From NCBI GenBank assembly GCA_938005265.1, contig CALLOA010000121.1, positions 1 to 52,106 on the forward strand: 52,106 nt of DNA. Direction: 5' to 3'. Under the pieces are notes generated by a model. It ran no database searches and was not told where the DNA came from. It worked only from the letters and a program-made list of their open reading frames with translations. This document shows, piece after piece, positions 9,346 to 19,448 of this stretch (within the stretch, counting starts at the first letter, position 1; every line of letters begins with the position of its first letter). The translations under genes were made by a program, and so were the position numbers. The DNA is from an uncultured Granulosicoccaceae bacterium. GTDB taxonomy: Bacteria; Pseudomonadota; Gammaproteobacteria; Granulosicoccales; Granulosicoccaceae.

Positions 9346-9387
9346 ACGAGCAGCTGCTCGTCGGCGCTGCCTCAATGAAGGCAGCGC
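9346..9387. other. Paired palindromes in the ftsZ trailer
   Basis: ACGAGCAGCTGCTCGT (9346-9361) is a perfect 16-base palindrome. Two bases later GCGCTGCC (9364-9371) and GGCAGCGC (9380-9387) form a perfect 8-base-pair stem with an 8-base loop. On the minus strand they lie 80-125 bases after the ftsZ stop. Neither is followed by a T run, so a canonical intrinsic terminator is not supported. They could protect the mRNA 3' end or bind a protein. Confidence 0.55.
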
Positions 9388-9468
9388 TTTGACGGAGTGA
9401 AGTCTAATGCATCGTGGTGATGCCCTCCATGATCCTTAATTATTGGTAATTTTCGGGAAACTGAGAGA

Positions 9469-10842
9469 TTAGTCAGCTTGGCGCCGCAAAAACGCTGGAA
9501 TATCAAGGTATTCCAGATCATTGCTACCGTTGCCACTAGGAACACCTCCGGCAGAATTTCCCTGAACTGTTTTGCGAGTCACATTCCCTGCTCCGGCATT
9601 GTCATATTGCTGCTGCTGAACATTGCCGCCACCAGCAGGTGCCTGAGTATTGGGCTGTGTATATCGCGGCGCAGGTGCGGGCGCGCTCTGCGGTGCATAA
9701 CCACCCTGACTATAGCCAGAGGGGCTAGTGCCCTGCTGCTGTGCATACGGCGAAGGATTGGAACCGGATTGCTGACCACCCTGGCCATAGACCGGCGCCT
9801 GCCCACCGTTTGCAACGCGCCGCGGGGCTTGCTGCTGGTAACCGGCGTTACTGTTCATACGATGAACATTGCCGCGAGCCTGTTGTGGCATGGCAAGCCC
9901 TGTCGCCACCACTGTCACGCGTAGCTCACCGTCAAGCTCTTCATTGATGGCGGTACCAACAACCACAGTCGCATCATCAGCGGCGAACTGTTTAACCACC
10001 GTACCCACTTCTTCGAATTCACCGATAGCCATATCAGTACCCGCGGTGATGTTAACCAGAATGCCACGAGCGCCAGCGAGATCAATATCCTCCAGCAGCG
10101 GGCTGGAGATAGCCATTTCTGCAGCTTCAAGTGCACGCTGATCGCCTCGACCGATACCTGAACCCATCATCGCCAGACCCATTTCCGACATCACGGTTCT
10201 GACATCAGCAAAATCGACGTTGATCAGGCCAGGGCTGGTAATCAGCTCAGAGATACCTTGCACAGCACCACGCAATACATCATTTGCCGCCCGGAATGCA
10301 TCCAGCAGACTGATGTTCTTACCCAGTACAGAGAGTAATTTTTCGTTAGGAATGGTGATTAGCGAATCCACATGGGTACGCAGTTCTTCAATGCCCTGGT
10401 TTGCCACCTGCATACGCTTGGTGCCTTCAAACGGAAACGGCTTGGTAACCACAGCAACTGTCAGCACACCCAGCTCACGGGCAATTTGTGCCACAACCGG
10501 AATAGCACCAGTACCAGTACCGCCACCCATGCCAGCCGTGACGAACAGCATATCCGTACCTTCTATGAGGTCTTGAATACGGTCACGATCTTCCATTGCA
10601 GCCTGACGGCCGATTTCCGGATTTGCACCAGCTCCCAGTCCCTTGGTGATGCTTTGGCCAATGTGCAGGATGGTCTTGGATTGCATTCCAGACAAAGCCT
10701 GCGAATCGGTGTTCGCACAAATGAATTCGACACCTTCAATGCCTGAATTCACCATATGTTCCACGGCATTGCTACCGCCACCACCCACACCGATCAACTT
10801 AATAACCGGCGAATCATTTACTGTCTCTACCAATTCAAACAT
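9469..10842 (-). CDS. ftsZ: Cell division protein FtsZ
   Basis: FtsZ is the tubulin-like GTPase that forms the division ring. The signature [13 protein letters not shown] (GTP-binding loop), [12 protein letters not shown] and NVDFADVR are all present. The C-terminal conserved peptide [15 protein letters not shown], which binds FtsA, ZipA and other partners, is intact. At 457 residues it is about 70 longer than E. coli FtsZ. The extra length is a linker of roughly 120 residues rich in Gln, Gly, Pro, Ala and Ser between the globular domain and the terminal peptide. It lies 69 bases downstream of ftsA, the last dcw gene before lpxC. Confidence 0.98.
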   Translation of the reverse strand: MFELVETVNDSPVIKLIGVGGGGSNAVEHMVNSGIEGVEFICANTDSQALSGMQSKTILHIGQSITKGLGAGANPEIGRQAAMEDRDRIQDLIEGTDMLFVTAGMGGGTGTGAIPVVAQIARELGVLTVAVVTKPFPFEGTKRMQVANQGIEELRTHVDSLITIPNEKLLSVLGKNISLLDAFRAANDVLRGAVQGISELITSPGLINVDFADVRTVMSEMGLAMMGSGIGRGDQRALEAAEMAISSPLLEDIDLAGARGILVNITAGTDMAIGEFEEVGTVVKQFAADDATVVVGTAINEELDGELRVTVVATGLAMPQQARGNVHRMNSNAGYQQQAPRRVANGGQAPVYGQGGQQSGSNPSPYAQQQGTSPSGYSQGGYAPQSAPAPAPRYTQPNTQAPAGGGNVQQQQYDNAGAGNVTRKTVQGNSAGGVPSGNGSNDLEYLDIPAFLRRQAD

Positions 10843-10911
10843 TCTTGCTTCCTCGTCACTGAACAGAGTTTTCTTTGGCCAGCGTAAATTCGCTGAACCC
10901 CCAAAATAAAA

Positions 10912-12147
10912 TTAAAACGTGTTGCGAATCCAATCCGCTATTTTCCTGAACATTCCCGTTTCGGACTGTCGTTCAATAGTTTCGACCTGTGGCTTGAGCC
11001 TCGCTTGCAACCCGTAAATCAGCAAACCGACACCGGTTGCATGTATGGGATTCCTCATTAACTCACCATGACCTGAAACATGTTGTGGTACTCCTAAACG
11101 AACCGGCATGTGGAATATTTCTTCAGCCAGTTCTACCACTCCTTCCATTTTCGAACTGCCGCCGGTCAGAACAATACCGGCTGCACATTCTTCTTCAAAA
11201 CCACTACGACGCAATTCCTGTTGCACCAGATTAAGAAGTTCTTCGTACCTGGGCTCGACGACTTCAGCAAGCGTTTGCCGTTCAAGCTGGCGTGCGGAAC
11301 GATCTCCGACACCTGGTACTTCAATTCGCTCACCGGGATTGGCAAGCTGCCGTAATGCGCAAGCATAACGAACCTTGATATCTTCCGCGTATTGCGTGGG
11401 CGTGCGGAACGCAACTGCAATATCGTTTGTCACCTGATCTCCAGCAACCGGGATAACGGCGGTATGACGAATAGAACTATCATTGAACACAGCAATATCC
11501 GTGGTTCCACCACCAATATCTACCAGACAAACACCAAGATCTTTTTCATCTTCGGTTAGCACCGAATAACTTGATGCAACCTGCTCAAGCACAATATCTT
11601 CAACTTCAAGACCGCACTGGTGAATACACTTGGTGATATTCTGAGCAGCACTATTAGATGCTGTAACCAGATGTACCTTGGCTTCCAGCCGAACACCGGA
11701 CATCCCGACAGGTTGTTTGATCCCTTCCTGCTGATCGATAATATATTCCTGCGGCAATACATGCAGGATGTGCTGATCCGCCGGAATCGCGATAGCTCTT
11801 GCTGCATCCATTACCCGCTCCACATCCCCCTTGACTACCTCACCATCCTTGATGGCAACAATGCCATGAGAATTCAGACTACGAACATGACTGCCCGCAA
11901 TGCCGGCGAAAACACTTTTCACCTTGACACCAGCCATGTGCTCGGCCTGTTCAACAGCCTGCTTGATAGATGCAACGGTGGTGTCTATGTTGATGACCAC
12001 ACCTTTCTTCAAACCCGTTGAGGGGTGCAAGCCAACACCAAGGATGTCGATCGCACCCATACCATCGAGCTCAGCCACGATGGCAACAATCTTTGAAGTG
12101 CCGATATCCAGCGCCACAATCATTTGCTTGTCGGTTTGTGCGGTCAT
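10912..12147 (-). CDS. ftsA: Cell division protein FtsA
   Basis: FtsA is an actin-like ATPase that tethers FtsZ to the membrane. IVALDIGTSKIVAIVAE is the phosphate-1 motif, CLVDIGGGTTDIAVF phosphate-2, and GIVLTGGSSKMEGV the adenosine motif. The C-terminal amphipathic helix (MFRKIADWIRNTF) that inserts in the membrane is intact. Length is 411 residues, as usual. It lies 51 bases after ftsQ and 69 before ftsZ. Confidence 0.98.
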   Translation of the reverse strand: MTAQTDKQMIVALDIGTSKIVAIVAELDGMGAIDILGVGLHPSTGLKKGVVINIDTTVASIKQAVEQAEHMAGVKVKSVFAGIAGSHVRSLNSHGIVAIKDGEVVKGDVERVMDAARAIAIPADQHILHVLPQEYIIDQQEGIKQPVGMSGVRLEAKVHLVTASNSAAQNITKCIHQCGLEVEDIVLEQVASSYSVLTEDEKDLGVCLVDIGGGTTDIAVFNDSSIRHTAVIPVAGDQVTNDIAVAFRTPTQYAEDIKVRYACALRQLANPGERIEVPGVGDRSARQLERQTLAEVVEPRYEELLNLVQQELRRSGFEEECAAGIVLTGGSSKMEGVVELAEEIFHMPVRLGVPQHVSGHGELMRNPIHATGVGLLIYGLQARLKPQVETIERQSETGMFRKIADWIRNTF

Positions 12148-12198
12148 CAGTGTTTACGTGTCACAAAATTCAAATTGTTCAATTCACCCTGAAACAGG

Positions 12199-13251
12199 CT
12201 ACTGTTGAGTTGAAAACGGTTGAGCTTGCGTATTCGTTGTTTCGGCTGACGCAGCGTCTTGTTGTTGCCCTGCACCCGTTGCCCGGGTTGACTGGGCAGC
12301 TGCTTCGATATTGCTGATCGCACGCGGACTGCCAGGTTGCGTCACCGCAAAGCCGTTTCGGTAGCGCATATCAAACTTTACAGCCTGCCCTTTAAAATCC
12401 GGCACCAACAATTGATAAATCTCGGCAAAACGGCTCATGCGAATATCCTGATCAGTTGTACCCAGGCGTACGGAAACCTCGTTCTCCAGCACCACTGTCT
12501 GCGAATGGCGATCGTCTTCAAGCAAGCCCGCAATATGGACCTGATGGCCCATGTTATCGAGCACATTCTGGTAGCGCCGAAAAGCTGCCAGCACGGTCTC
12601 ATGCCGACCAGCAGCACCACGTAGTTGTGGAAACTGTGAAAAATACATCGACCATTCCGCTCTCTGCACATTGTCGCTGGCTAGCTGCGGTGGCATGAAC
12701 AGCTCAAAACGCTTGCTGATTAATCCATCGTTGTTCCAGCGAGCAGCTGGCTCATGCTCCGAGGCCTCAATGCTCAGCCTGTCAGGTGAAATACGCCTGA
12801 TGTGAGCCTCGGCAATCCAGGGCATACGTTTGATATCCGAGCGGATCGCATCAAGATCAAGTGAATAAAAACCGACATTCGAGTGGGCAATCACACGTTC
12901 ACGCAAACTGTCACGATCGGTGTAATCCAGCGTGCCTGAAACTTCTACTTCATTGACCGGAAAGGTACGAGGGTCTGCCGTGCGTTTACCGGCAAACAGC
13001 AAGACAGCAACAACAACCGCCAGCCCCACCATACCAATCGCAAAACCGACGACGGGTGAAAATCTGGCGGGTGATAACACTGACACACCGGTACTGCGAA
13101 CCGTGATGCGCTCGGCATCCGCAAGCGCAACATCAGATGGCACACTGTTATCAGCAGAAGACGAGGAGCGTGACGCACGTAACTGCACGGGCGATGCAAC
13201 CACAAAGGTTGCGTTGATGAAGCAGATTAGCTGCAGTATTGATTTCAGCAT
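12199..13251 (-). CDS. ftsQ: Cell division protein FtsQ
   Basis: FtsQ is a bitopic divisome scaffold that recruits FtsL and FtsB. A single membrane segment (VVGFAIGMVGLAVVVAVLLF) is followed by a POTRA domain starting at FPVNEVEVSG and the FtsQ beta domain. I start at the ATG at 13251, which overlaps the ddl stop by 7 bases (350 residues); the frame stays open to 13335 but that part lies inside ddl. Odd points are a second hydrophobic stretch at the extreme N-terminus (ILQLICFINATFVVASPV) and a polar Gln/Ala/Thr-rich C-terminal tail. The N-terminal stretch could mean that the true start is further in. Confidence 0.9.
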   Translation of the reverse strand: MLKSILQLICFINATFVVASPVQLRASRSSSSADNSVPSDVALADAERITVRSTGVSVLSPARFSPVVGFAIGMVGLAVVVAVLLFAGKRTADPRTFPVNEVEVSGTLDYTDRDSLRERVIAHSNVGFYSLDLDAIRSDIKRMPWIAEAHIRRISPDRLSIEASEHEPAARWNNDGLISKRFELFMPPQLASDNVQRAEWSMYFSQFPQLRGAAGRHETVLAAFRRYQNVLDNMGHQVHIAGLLEDDRHSQTVVLENEVSVRLGTTDQDIRMSRFAEIYQLLVPDFKGQAVKFDMRYRNGFAVTQPGSPRAISNIEAAAQSTRATGAGQQQDAASAETTNTQAQPFSTQQ

Positions 13252-14216
13252 ACCTGCTCCTCCAGCTCGCGGCTGGCCGCACCCTGCCCGGCACCCGAAC
13301 CTCGTGTCAGGGTCAATTCGAGAATACTGAAGCACAACTGTTCAAAGGAAATACCTACGGCACGTGCCGCCATCGGCACTAGACTGTGATCTGTCATACC
13401 GGGGGCTGTATTAAGCTCCATCAGATACTCATTTCCGTCACTGTCGAGAATGAAATCCACACGCCCCCAATCACGCGCTCCTATGGCGTGAAACACCTTC
13501 AATGCGGTTTCCCGAATTTGCTGCTGGCGTGCTTGCGGCATATCGATGGGGCATTGATATTCGGTATGATCAGAGAAATATTTAGCGTCGTAGTCGTAAA
13601 ACAGGTTGGGTGTTTTCATGCTGACCAGCGGCAAAGCCTGACCACCGACAATCGCTGAAGTTACTTCTGTACCATTGATGAAACGCTCCATCATCACTGC
13701 ACCGTACTGTTGAGCAAGTTCAAAAGCATCCGACACTTCGTTCTGCATTGCTTTGCTGACACCGATGCTTGAACCTTCCGCAACCGGTTTGATAATTACC
13801 GGGTAACCCAACTCCACAGCTGCAGCCTTCGCCTGGTCAATCGAACTGACTTCAAACCAGTCTGCTGTGCGAATACCATTTGCCCGACAAATCTGCTTAC
13901 TGCGAACCTTATCCATGGCCAGAGCCGAACCCAGCACATTCGAACCGGTATAGGGTATGCCGGTGAGTTCCAGTGCACCCTGCACCAGACCGTCTTCACC
14001 ACCACGGCCGTGCAAAATCAGAAAGGCTCTGTCAAAGCCGCCATTAACCAGTGTTGACGCAACGGCCGGAGTAGCATCAATCGCATGCGCATCAACTCCC
14101 ATGGCAAGCAGTGCTTTCAAAACTTCTGCACCACTGCGCAAAGAGATTTCACGCTCAGCTGACCAGCCACCCATAACTACGGCTACCTTGCCAAATTTCG
14201 TTGCATCGTGTGACAT
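13245..14216 (-). CDS. ddl: D-alanine--D-alanine ligase
   Basis: This ATP-grasp enzyme makes the D-Ala-D-Ala dipeptide added by MurF. It has 323 residues. Family segments visible are GGWSAEREISLRSG, LILHGRGGEDG, PVIIKPVAEGSSIGVSK (ATP-binding), DWGRVDF, and YLMELNTAPGMTDHSL carrying the magnesium ligands. Dcw-located copies are usually called ddlB. It lies one base downstream of murC and overlaps ftsQ by 7 bases. Confidence 0.97.
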   Translation of the reverse strand: MSHDATKFGKVAVVMGGWSAEREISLRSGAEVLKALLAMGVDAHAIDATPAVASTLVNGGFDRAFLILHGRGGEDGLVQGALELTGIPYTGSNVLGSALAMDKVRSKQICRANGIRTADWFEVSSIDQAKAAAVELGYPVIIKPVAEGSSIGVSKAMQNEVSDAFELAQQYGAVMMERFINGTEVTSAIVGGQALPLVSMKTPNLFYDYDAKYFSDHTEYQCPIDMPQARQQQIRETALKVFHAIGARDWGRVDFILDSDGNEYLMELNTAPGMTDHSLVPMAARAVGISFEQLCFSILELTLTRGSGAGQGAASRELEEQVC

Positions 14217-14217
14217 A

Positions 14218-15663
14218 TCAGCCCCCGGCGCTCCTTAATCCACGGTTGAAATGCAACGGTATGGCATTGGCAAGTCCACCAACACTGCCGGCCCCGAGAG
14301 TCAGCAACAGGTCACCATCCTGCAGAACGTTTTCAAGCTGCTGCGGAACATCATTAATATCTTCCACAAAAATAGGATCAACCTGACCACGATTGCGGAT
14401 GGCACGCGCCAGCGAACGGCCATCAGCACCGGTGATTTTTTCTTCACCCGCGCTATAGACCTCAGTCAAAACCAGTACATCCGGCTGCGATAAGGCTTCA
14501 GTAAAATCTTCAAACAGATCACGCGTCCGGGAATAGCGATGTGGCTGGAACACCACTACCAATCGTTTATCAGGCCAGCCACCTCGAATCGCGCTAAGGG
14601 TGGCATTCACTTCTGTCGGGTGATGGCCGTAATCGTCATAGAGTTCGGCAGTGCCAGAATCAATTTGCAAGTTGCCGTGATACTGCACACGGCGCCCGAT
14701 ACCTTCAAAGCGCTCCAGTGCCTGTCGGATAGCCTGCTCTTCAACGTCAAGCTCCAGAGCCAGAGCAATCGCTGCCGCCGCGTTAAGGACATTGTGATGC
14801 CCCGGTAAATTCAATGTAATACCGTCAAGCTTACGGCCATTGGCCGTGTGTAAATTAAAAACCGTTTGCAATCCGTTCTGCGAAACACCGGAAATCCTGA
14901 AATCGGCGTCTTCACTAACGCCATAAGTTAATACCGGACGACTGATTCGTGGCAGCACATCTCGCACGTTCTCATCATCAATACAAACAACCGCAAGGCC
15001 ATAGAATGGCAAGTGCTGCAGAAATTCTACAAAGGTGGTTTTGAGTTTTTCAAAATCACCATCGTAAGTTGACAGATGATCAGCATCGATATTGGTCACA
15101 ATTGCCATTACCGGTTGCAGAAACAGAAACGATGCATCACTTTCATCTGCTTCTGCTACCAACCAATCCGAAGTACCCAGATAGGAATTGGTTGACGAAC
15201 TGTTCAGACGACCACCGATAACATACGTCGGGTCCAGACCACCTTGCGTCAAGATACTTGCAACCAGACTGGTCGTGGTGGTTTTGCCATGCGTACCGGC
15301 CACTGCAATGCCTTGCTGGAAACGCATCAGTTCGGCAAGCATGGCGGCTCTGGGAACAATCGGGATGCGCCTTTCACGCGCTCTGATCAACTCCGGGTTA
15401 TCGTCAGGTACGGCGGTTGACACGACCAGCACATCCGCTTTATCCGCATGCTCCAGAGCATGGCCGCGGTAAACCGTAGCGCCAAGTTCTGACAATCGTT
15501 TGGTCAGAGCGTTTTCACCAAGATCAGACCCACTGACCTTGAAACCGAGGTTCAACATCACCTCGGCAATACCACCCATGCCGACACCACCAATGCCGAC
15601 AAAATGTATAACGCCGATGCGTCGCATCTGGCTTTTAACAACCGGAGACATCTCTATAACCAT
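14218..15663 (-). CDS. murC: UDP-N-acetylmuramate--L-alanine ligase
   Basis: MurC adds the first stem-peptide residue to UDP-MurNAc. [16 protein letters not shown] is the N-terminal nucleotide-binding fold, [13 protein letters not shown] the ATP P-loop, and [14 protein letters not shown] a typical C-terminal segment. At 481 residues the size is normal. The start codon shares one base with the murG stop (TGATG), and an internal ATG four codons later is an alternative. murB is not in the cluster, as in E. coli. Confidence 0.98.
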   Translation of the reverse strand: MVIEMSPVVKSQMRRIGVIHFVGIGGVGMGGIAEVMLNLGFKVSGSDLGENALTKRLSELGATVYRGHALEHADKADVLVVSTAVPDDNPELIRARERRIPIVPRAAMLAELMRFQQGIAVAGTHGKTTTTSLVASILTQGGLDPTYVIGGRLNSSSTNSYLGTSDWLVAEADESDASFLFLQPVMAIVTNIDADHLSTYDGDFEKLKTTFVEFLQHLPFYGLAVVCIDDENVRDVLPRISRPVLTYGVSEDADFRISGVSQNGLQTVFNLHTANGRKLDGITLNLPGHHNVLNAAAAIALALELDVEEQAIRQALERFEGIGRRVQYHGNLQIDSGTAELYDDYGHHPTEVNATLSAIRGGWPDKRLVVVFQPHRYSRTRDLFEDFTEALSQPDVLVLTEVYSAGEEKITGADGRSLARAIRNRGQVDPIFVEDINDVPQQLENVLQDGDLLLTLGAGSVGGLANAIPLHFNRGLRSAGG

Positions 15664-16736
15664 CAGGCAGCCACCTCCAGCAATTCATCAGCAACACGTT
15701 CAGCAGCGCCTTGTAAATGCAGCTTGCGTGCAGAACGCCCCATAGTCTCCAGCCGCTCAGCCGCCCCAACAAATTCATCAATCAGACTGGCCAGGTGTGC
15801 TGGCTGCAATTCACTCTGTGGCATCAATACAGCAGCACCGGCATCAACCAGCCAGCGGGCATTACCAGTCTGGTGATCATCAACCGCATACGGATAGGGC
15901 ACCAGAACACTCGCCACACCAGCCGCACTGAGTTCTGCAACCGTTAACGCCCCGGCACGACAAATCACAAGATCCGCCCACTGATAGGCTTCTGCCATAT
16001 CGTCAATAAATGACGCGACCCGTGCCCTGCAGTTAGCACTGTCGTAGGCCTGTTGTGTTGACTCCAGATCATTACGTCCACACTGATGCCAGACATTGCA
16101 GTCAGCACTCATGTGCGCACAAACCGCAGGCATAGTCTCATTCAGGATGCGAGCACCCAGACTGCCGCCCACAACCAGCAAGTTAAAACCACTCTTGTTA
16201 CTGCCGGGCATTGCTCCGGCCTCTTCAATGCTACGTCTAACCGGGTTACCAATATGCTGTCGATGTTTCAGGCCGGACATCACTTCTGGAAAGGCGGTGA
16301 AAACGGTTTTGGCAAAGCGACTGAATATTCGGTTAGTCAGTCCTGCCACCGAGTTCTGTTCATGCAGAACCAGGGGAAGACGCCGCACAATGGCAAGCAA
16401 TGCACCGGGTGCAGTTACAAACCCGCCCATACCCAGCACAACAAAGGGTTTGCGACGACTGAAAATTCTCCAGGCCTGCGCACAGGACCCTAGCAAACGA
16501 ATGGGAGCCAACAGTGTTTGCAATAGCGTTTTGCCACGCAGCCCGACAACATTGACCCATTCGATATCAAACCCCGCAGCAACAACCACGCGTGCCTCAA
16601 CACCATTTCTGGTTCCCAGCCAGACCACCGGAACACCACGCTCACGCAGCTCTTCTGCGACAGCCAGTGCCGGATAAACATGACCACCGGTACCACCGGC
16701 AGCTATCAGTACGGGTCTGTTGTTATGCATAGACAC
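15663..16736 (-). CDS. murG: UDP-GlcNAc:undecaprenyl-PP-MurNAc-pentapeptide GlcNAc transferase
   Basis: MurG is the peripheral GT28 glycosyltransferase that converts lipid I to lipid II on the cytoplasmic face. Diagnostic segments are [20 protein letters not shown] (first glycine loop), [13 protein letters not shown] (second loop), the [16 protein letters not shown] donor-binding region and [15 protein letters not shown]. It has 357 residues. The first 14 bases overlap the end of ftsW, and the stop overlaps the murC start by one base. Confidence 0.98.
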   Translation of the reverse strand: MSMHNNRPVLIAAGGTGGHVYPALAVAEELRERGVPVVWLGTRNGVEARVVVAAGFDIEWVNVVGLRGKTLLQTLLAPIRLLGSCAQAWRIFSRRKPFVVLGMGGFVTAPGALLAIVRRLPLVLHEQNSVAGLTNRIFSRFAKTVFTAFPEVMSGLKHRQHIGNPVRRSIEEAGAMPGSNKSGFNLLVVGGSLGARILNETMPAVCAHMSADCNVWHQCGRNDLESTQQAYDSANCRARVASFIDDMAEAYQWADLVICRAGALTVAELSAAGVASVLVPYPYAVDDHQTGNARWLVDAGAAVLMPQSELQPAHLASLIDEFVGAAERLETMGRSARKLHLQGAAERVADELLEVAA

Positions 16737-17991
16737 GTCCAGCCCTTCTTACCTGCTCACGCCTTGACGGCTTCAGCGATTCACGTGAATGCAAACGGTT
16801 TTCGTAATCAATACGCAGCAGTATCGCGAATGCCATGGAAAAGATCAGTGCGCTGCTGCCACCATAGCTGAGCATTGGAAGCGTGATACCTTTGGTGGGC
16901 AACAGACCCACGTTAACCCCTATATTGACAAACGCCTGCATAGCCAGCCAGGTAGAGATACCCAGTGCCACATAGGCCGAGAAATGATTACCCAGGGCAT
17001 GTGCAGCACGCGAAACCAGATAGCCACGCCACAGTAAAAATACGTAAGTCGCAATCACACACAGAGAACCGAACAAACCCAGCTCTTCTGAAAGAATGGC
17101 AAAGACAAAATCAGTATGAGCTTCAGGCAGGTAAAACAGTTTTTGCACGCTGCTACCCAGGCCAACCCCGAACCATGAACCCGAACCAATAGCAATTAAT
17201 GACTGTGTTAACTGAAAACCTGCCCCGAAAGGGTCATCAAAGGGATCAAGAAAACTCGAAAAGCGCTCCGCTCGGTAGGGCTCGATGAGAATCAGCAACA
17301 TGCCCACCACAAGCAGCGAGCCCAGTAACAATGCAAACTGTCGCCATTTCACACCCGCGATGAAAAGCATGACAATCGCTGTCGCTGTAATAATCACAGC
17401 TGCACCAAAATCCGGCTCCATCAACAACAGAAAATCAGCGATGCTAATAATCAGCATGGGCATCATGAAACCTTTCAGAGAACTGCGAACCATTTCAACA
17501 CGTCGCACCAGATAACCGGCAAGGTAAATAATGACAAACAGCTTTACAGCCTCAGACACCTGAATATTTATCGGCCCAAGCTCTAGCCAGCGGCGGCTTC
17601 CATTTACCGTCTTGCCAAGCCCGGGTACAAAAACCAGCGCCAGCAACACCAAGGAGAACATCAGAAATAACGGTCCATATCGTTCCAGCTGCCGTGTCGG
17701 AACATTAAACACCAGCAATGCCACTAGCAGACCCAGACCGGTATAGATGCACTGGCGGACCGTAAAAAAGAATGGGTCACCATAATTTTTGGCGGCAAAC
17801 GGCATCGATGCTGACGTAATCATCACCAGCCCGAACATCACCAGGCCGATAATCGCTGTCAACAATTTCCAGTCAATTGTTGCAGGCACTGACTGCCACA
17901 CGTTTTCAGACTCTAACTCCTGCAACTGAACATCATCAGCTTCAGGCGTTACAGTTCCAGTCTTGAAATACTCCGGGATAATGGATGTCAT
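16723..17991 (-). CDS. ftsW: Septal peptidoglycan polymerase FtsW
   Basis: FtsW is the SEDS-family glycosyltransferase that polymerises septal lipid II together with FtsI. It has 422 residues with about ten hydrophobic segments. The conserved LGLGSSVQKLFYLPEAHTD loop, FAILSEELGL, and the GLLPTKGITLPMLSYGGSS ending identify it as FtsW rather than RodA. A cytoplasmic N-terminal tail of about 45 polar residues precedes the first membrane segment. The start overlaps the murD stop (ATGA). Confidence 0.97.
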   Translation of the reverse strand: MTSIIPEYFKTGTVTPEADDVQLQELESENVWQSVPATIDWKLLTAIIGLVMFGLVMITSASMPFAAKNYGDPFFFTVRQCIYTGLGLLVALLVFNVPTRQLERYGPLFLMFSLVLLALVFVPGLGKTVNGSRRWLELGPINIQVSEAVKLFVIIYLAGYLVRRVEMVRSSLKGFMMPMLIISIADFLLLMEPDFGAAVIITATAIVMLFIAGVKWRQFALLLGSLLVVGMLLILIEPYRAERFSSFLDPFDDPFGAGFQLTQSLIAIGSGSWFGVGLGSSVQKLFYLPEAHTDFVFAILSEELGLFGSLCVIATYVFLLWRGYLVSRAAHALGNHFSAYVALGISTWLAMQAFVNIGVNVGLLPTKGITLPMLSYGGSSALIFSMAFAILLRIDYENRLHSRESLKPSRREQVRRAGRVYA

Positions 17992-19448
17992 GCTGCCAGG
18001 CTCCTGACCTTGTCCATAAACACCTCACCGCGGTGCTCAAAACTCTGGAACATATCAAAGCTTGCGCAAGCTGGTGAAAGCAAGACCACATCTCCAGGGC
18101 CGGCAATAAGACTTGCCTGCCTGACTGCATCCTGCATATCAGAAGCAGCGTGACACGCTACAAGATCACTCAGCGCCTGCTTCAGCTGATCAGCATCAGC
18201 ACCAAACAACACGACAGCTTTTACACAATCAGCAACAGGCTCACGAAGTGCGGTAAAGTCAGCCCCCTTTCCCAGGCCACCGGCGATAAGAACAACGGGG
18301 GCACCTATACCTGTTATTGCCTTAACACAGGCGTCAACATTAGTACCCTTGGAATCATTAAACCAACGCACGCCCTCGATTTCCGCAACCAACTGCATGC
18401 GATGAGGCAAACCCGAAAATGATGGCAGGTACTGCCTGATAACAGCGACTGGCAATTCAAAGGGTTGCAGTAACGCAATCACAGCCAAGGCATTATCAAC
18501 ATTGTGCTGCCCGGCAAGCGCTATGTTCGCAACAGGCAAGAGCGCGTCGTCATTCACCATCAACCAGTCTTCACCTTCAAATGCCTGCACACTGACGCAA
18601 GTAAACACCACAGGTTCGGGCCCTTGCTGCCGTTTCTGCAATTCCTGACTAATATCCTGTTTTTCAGCAGATGCCGAAGAAAATACTGCGCAATTGGCGC
18701 CAGGCGGCAACTGCTGTGGCCAGGCCGATAAATCTTGTGCGTTAAGAACACAGTACTGTGCGGTGTTGTAAATACCGGCCTTGACGCCGGCATACGCCTC
18801 AATGCTTTCGTAACGATCCAGATGATCTTCCGAGATATTAAGCACGGTAGCACCAAGCACTGGCAGTTCTGCTGCTAACTCCAGCTGAAAACTCGATAAC
18901 TCCAACACGACCACATCGCAATCAAGACTACCTTCAACAACAAGATCAAGCACGGGCTTGCCAATATTGCCGCCAAGTTCAACAGACAATTCACTGCCTG
19001 CAAGCACATGAGCCAGCCAGGCAACGACTGTGCTTTTACCATTCGAACCCGTGACAGCAATTAAACTGGCATCACAGATTCTCGCAAACAAAGCAATATC
19101 CCCCAGCACGTCAACACCGGCCGCGCGAGCGGCCAGGAATGCAGGGTTGGCCAGCGGCACACCCGGGCTGACTATCAATACATCAAATTGGCGGAACAAC
19201 TCATCACTGAATTCTCTGTGCAGTTTCCGGTTTGCCACATTGCGGTGTTTACCCAGTGTTTCCTGCAATCGCTGGTCATCAATGTAGTCATCAGCAATTT
19301 CGAAAGAAACATTCAACCATTCCAGAAACCGGACTACCGAAAGGCCGGTCAACCCCAAACCAACAACCAGCACACGCCGCCCTTGCAAGCCACAGCGAGC
19401 CAGCACCGCTTCGGCAGATTTAAGCAATTGTTGGTCAGAACCAGCCAT
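17988..19448 (-). CDS. murD: UDP-N-acetylmuramoyl-L-alanine--D-glutamate ligase
   Basis: MurD adds D-glutamate to UDP-MurNAc-L-Ala. VLVVGLGLTGLSVVRFL starts the substrate domain, AVTGSNGKSTVVAWLAH is the ATP loop, and WFNDSKGTNVDACVKA is a MurD hallmark. LLSPACASFDMFQSFEHRG is the C-terminal motif. I start at 19448 (486 residues), where the ATG shares one base with the mraY stop. An upstream in-frame ATG at 19535 lies wholly inside mraY and is rejected. The length is about 45 over E. coli MurD, mainly from a longer N-terminus and a loop in the central domain. Confidence 0.97.
   Translation of the reverse strand: MAGSDQQLLKSAEAVLARCGLQGRRVLVVGLGLTGLSVVRFLEWLNVSFEIADDYIDDQRLQETLGKHRNVANRKLHREFSDELFRQFDVLIVSPGVPLANPAFLAARAAGVDVLGDIALFARICDASLIAVTGSNGKSTVVAWLAHVLAGSELSVELGGNIGKPVLDLVVEGSLDCDVVVLELSSFQLELAAELPVLGATVLNISEDHLDRYESIEAYAGVKAGIYNTAQYCVLNAQDLSAWPQQLPPGANCAVFSSASAEKQDISQELQKRQQGPEPVVFTCVSVQAFEGEDWLMVNDDALLPVANIALAGQHNVDNALAVIALLQPFELPVAVIRQYLPSFSGLPHRMQLVAEIEGVRWFNDSKGTNVDACVKAITGIGAPVVLIAGGLGKGADFTALREPVADCVKAVVLFGADADQLKQALSDLVACHAASDMQDAVRQASLIAGPGDVVLLSPACASFDMFQSFEHRGEVFMDKVRSLAA

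Larger units (their letters stand above)
8849..9468. other. 620-bp gap between ftsZ and lpxC
   Basis: I see no convincing gene here. The gap holds a duplicated 17-mer (9278-9311), a 16-base perfect palindrome (9346-9361) and a stable hairpin (9364-9387), all listed separately. It must contain the end of the ftsZ transcript and probably an lpxC promoter on the minus strand, but no clear -35/-10 pair was identified. Confidence 0.6.

Noticed and set aside
9317..9394. 25-codon ORF downstream of ftsZ
   Set aside because: Too short, no ribosome site, and its codons fall in the two palindromes.
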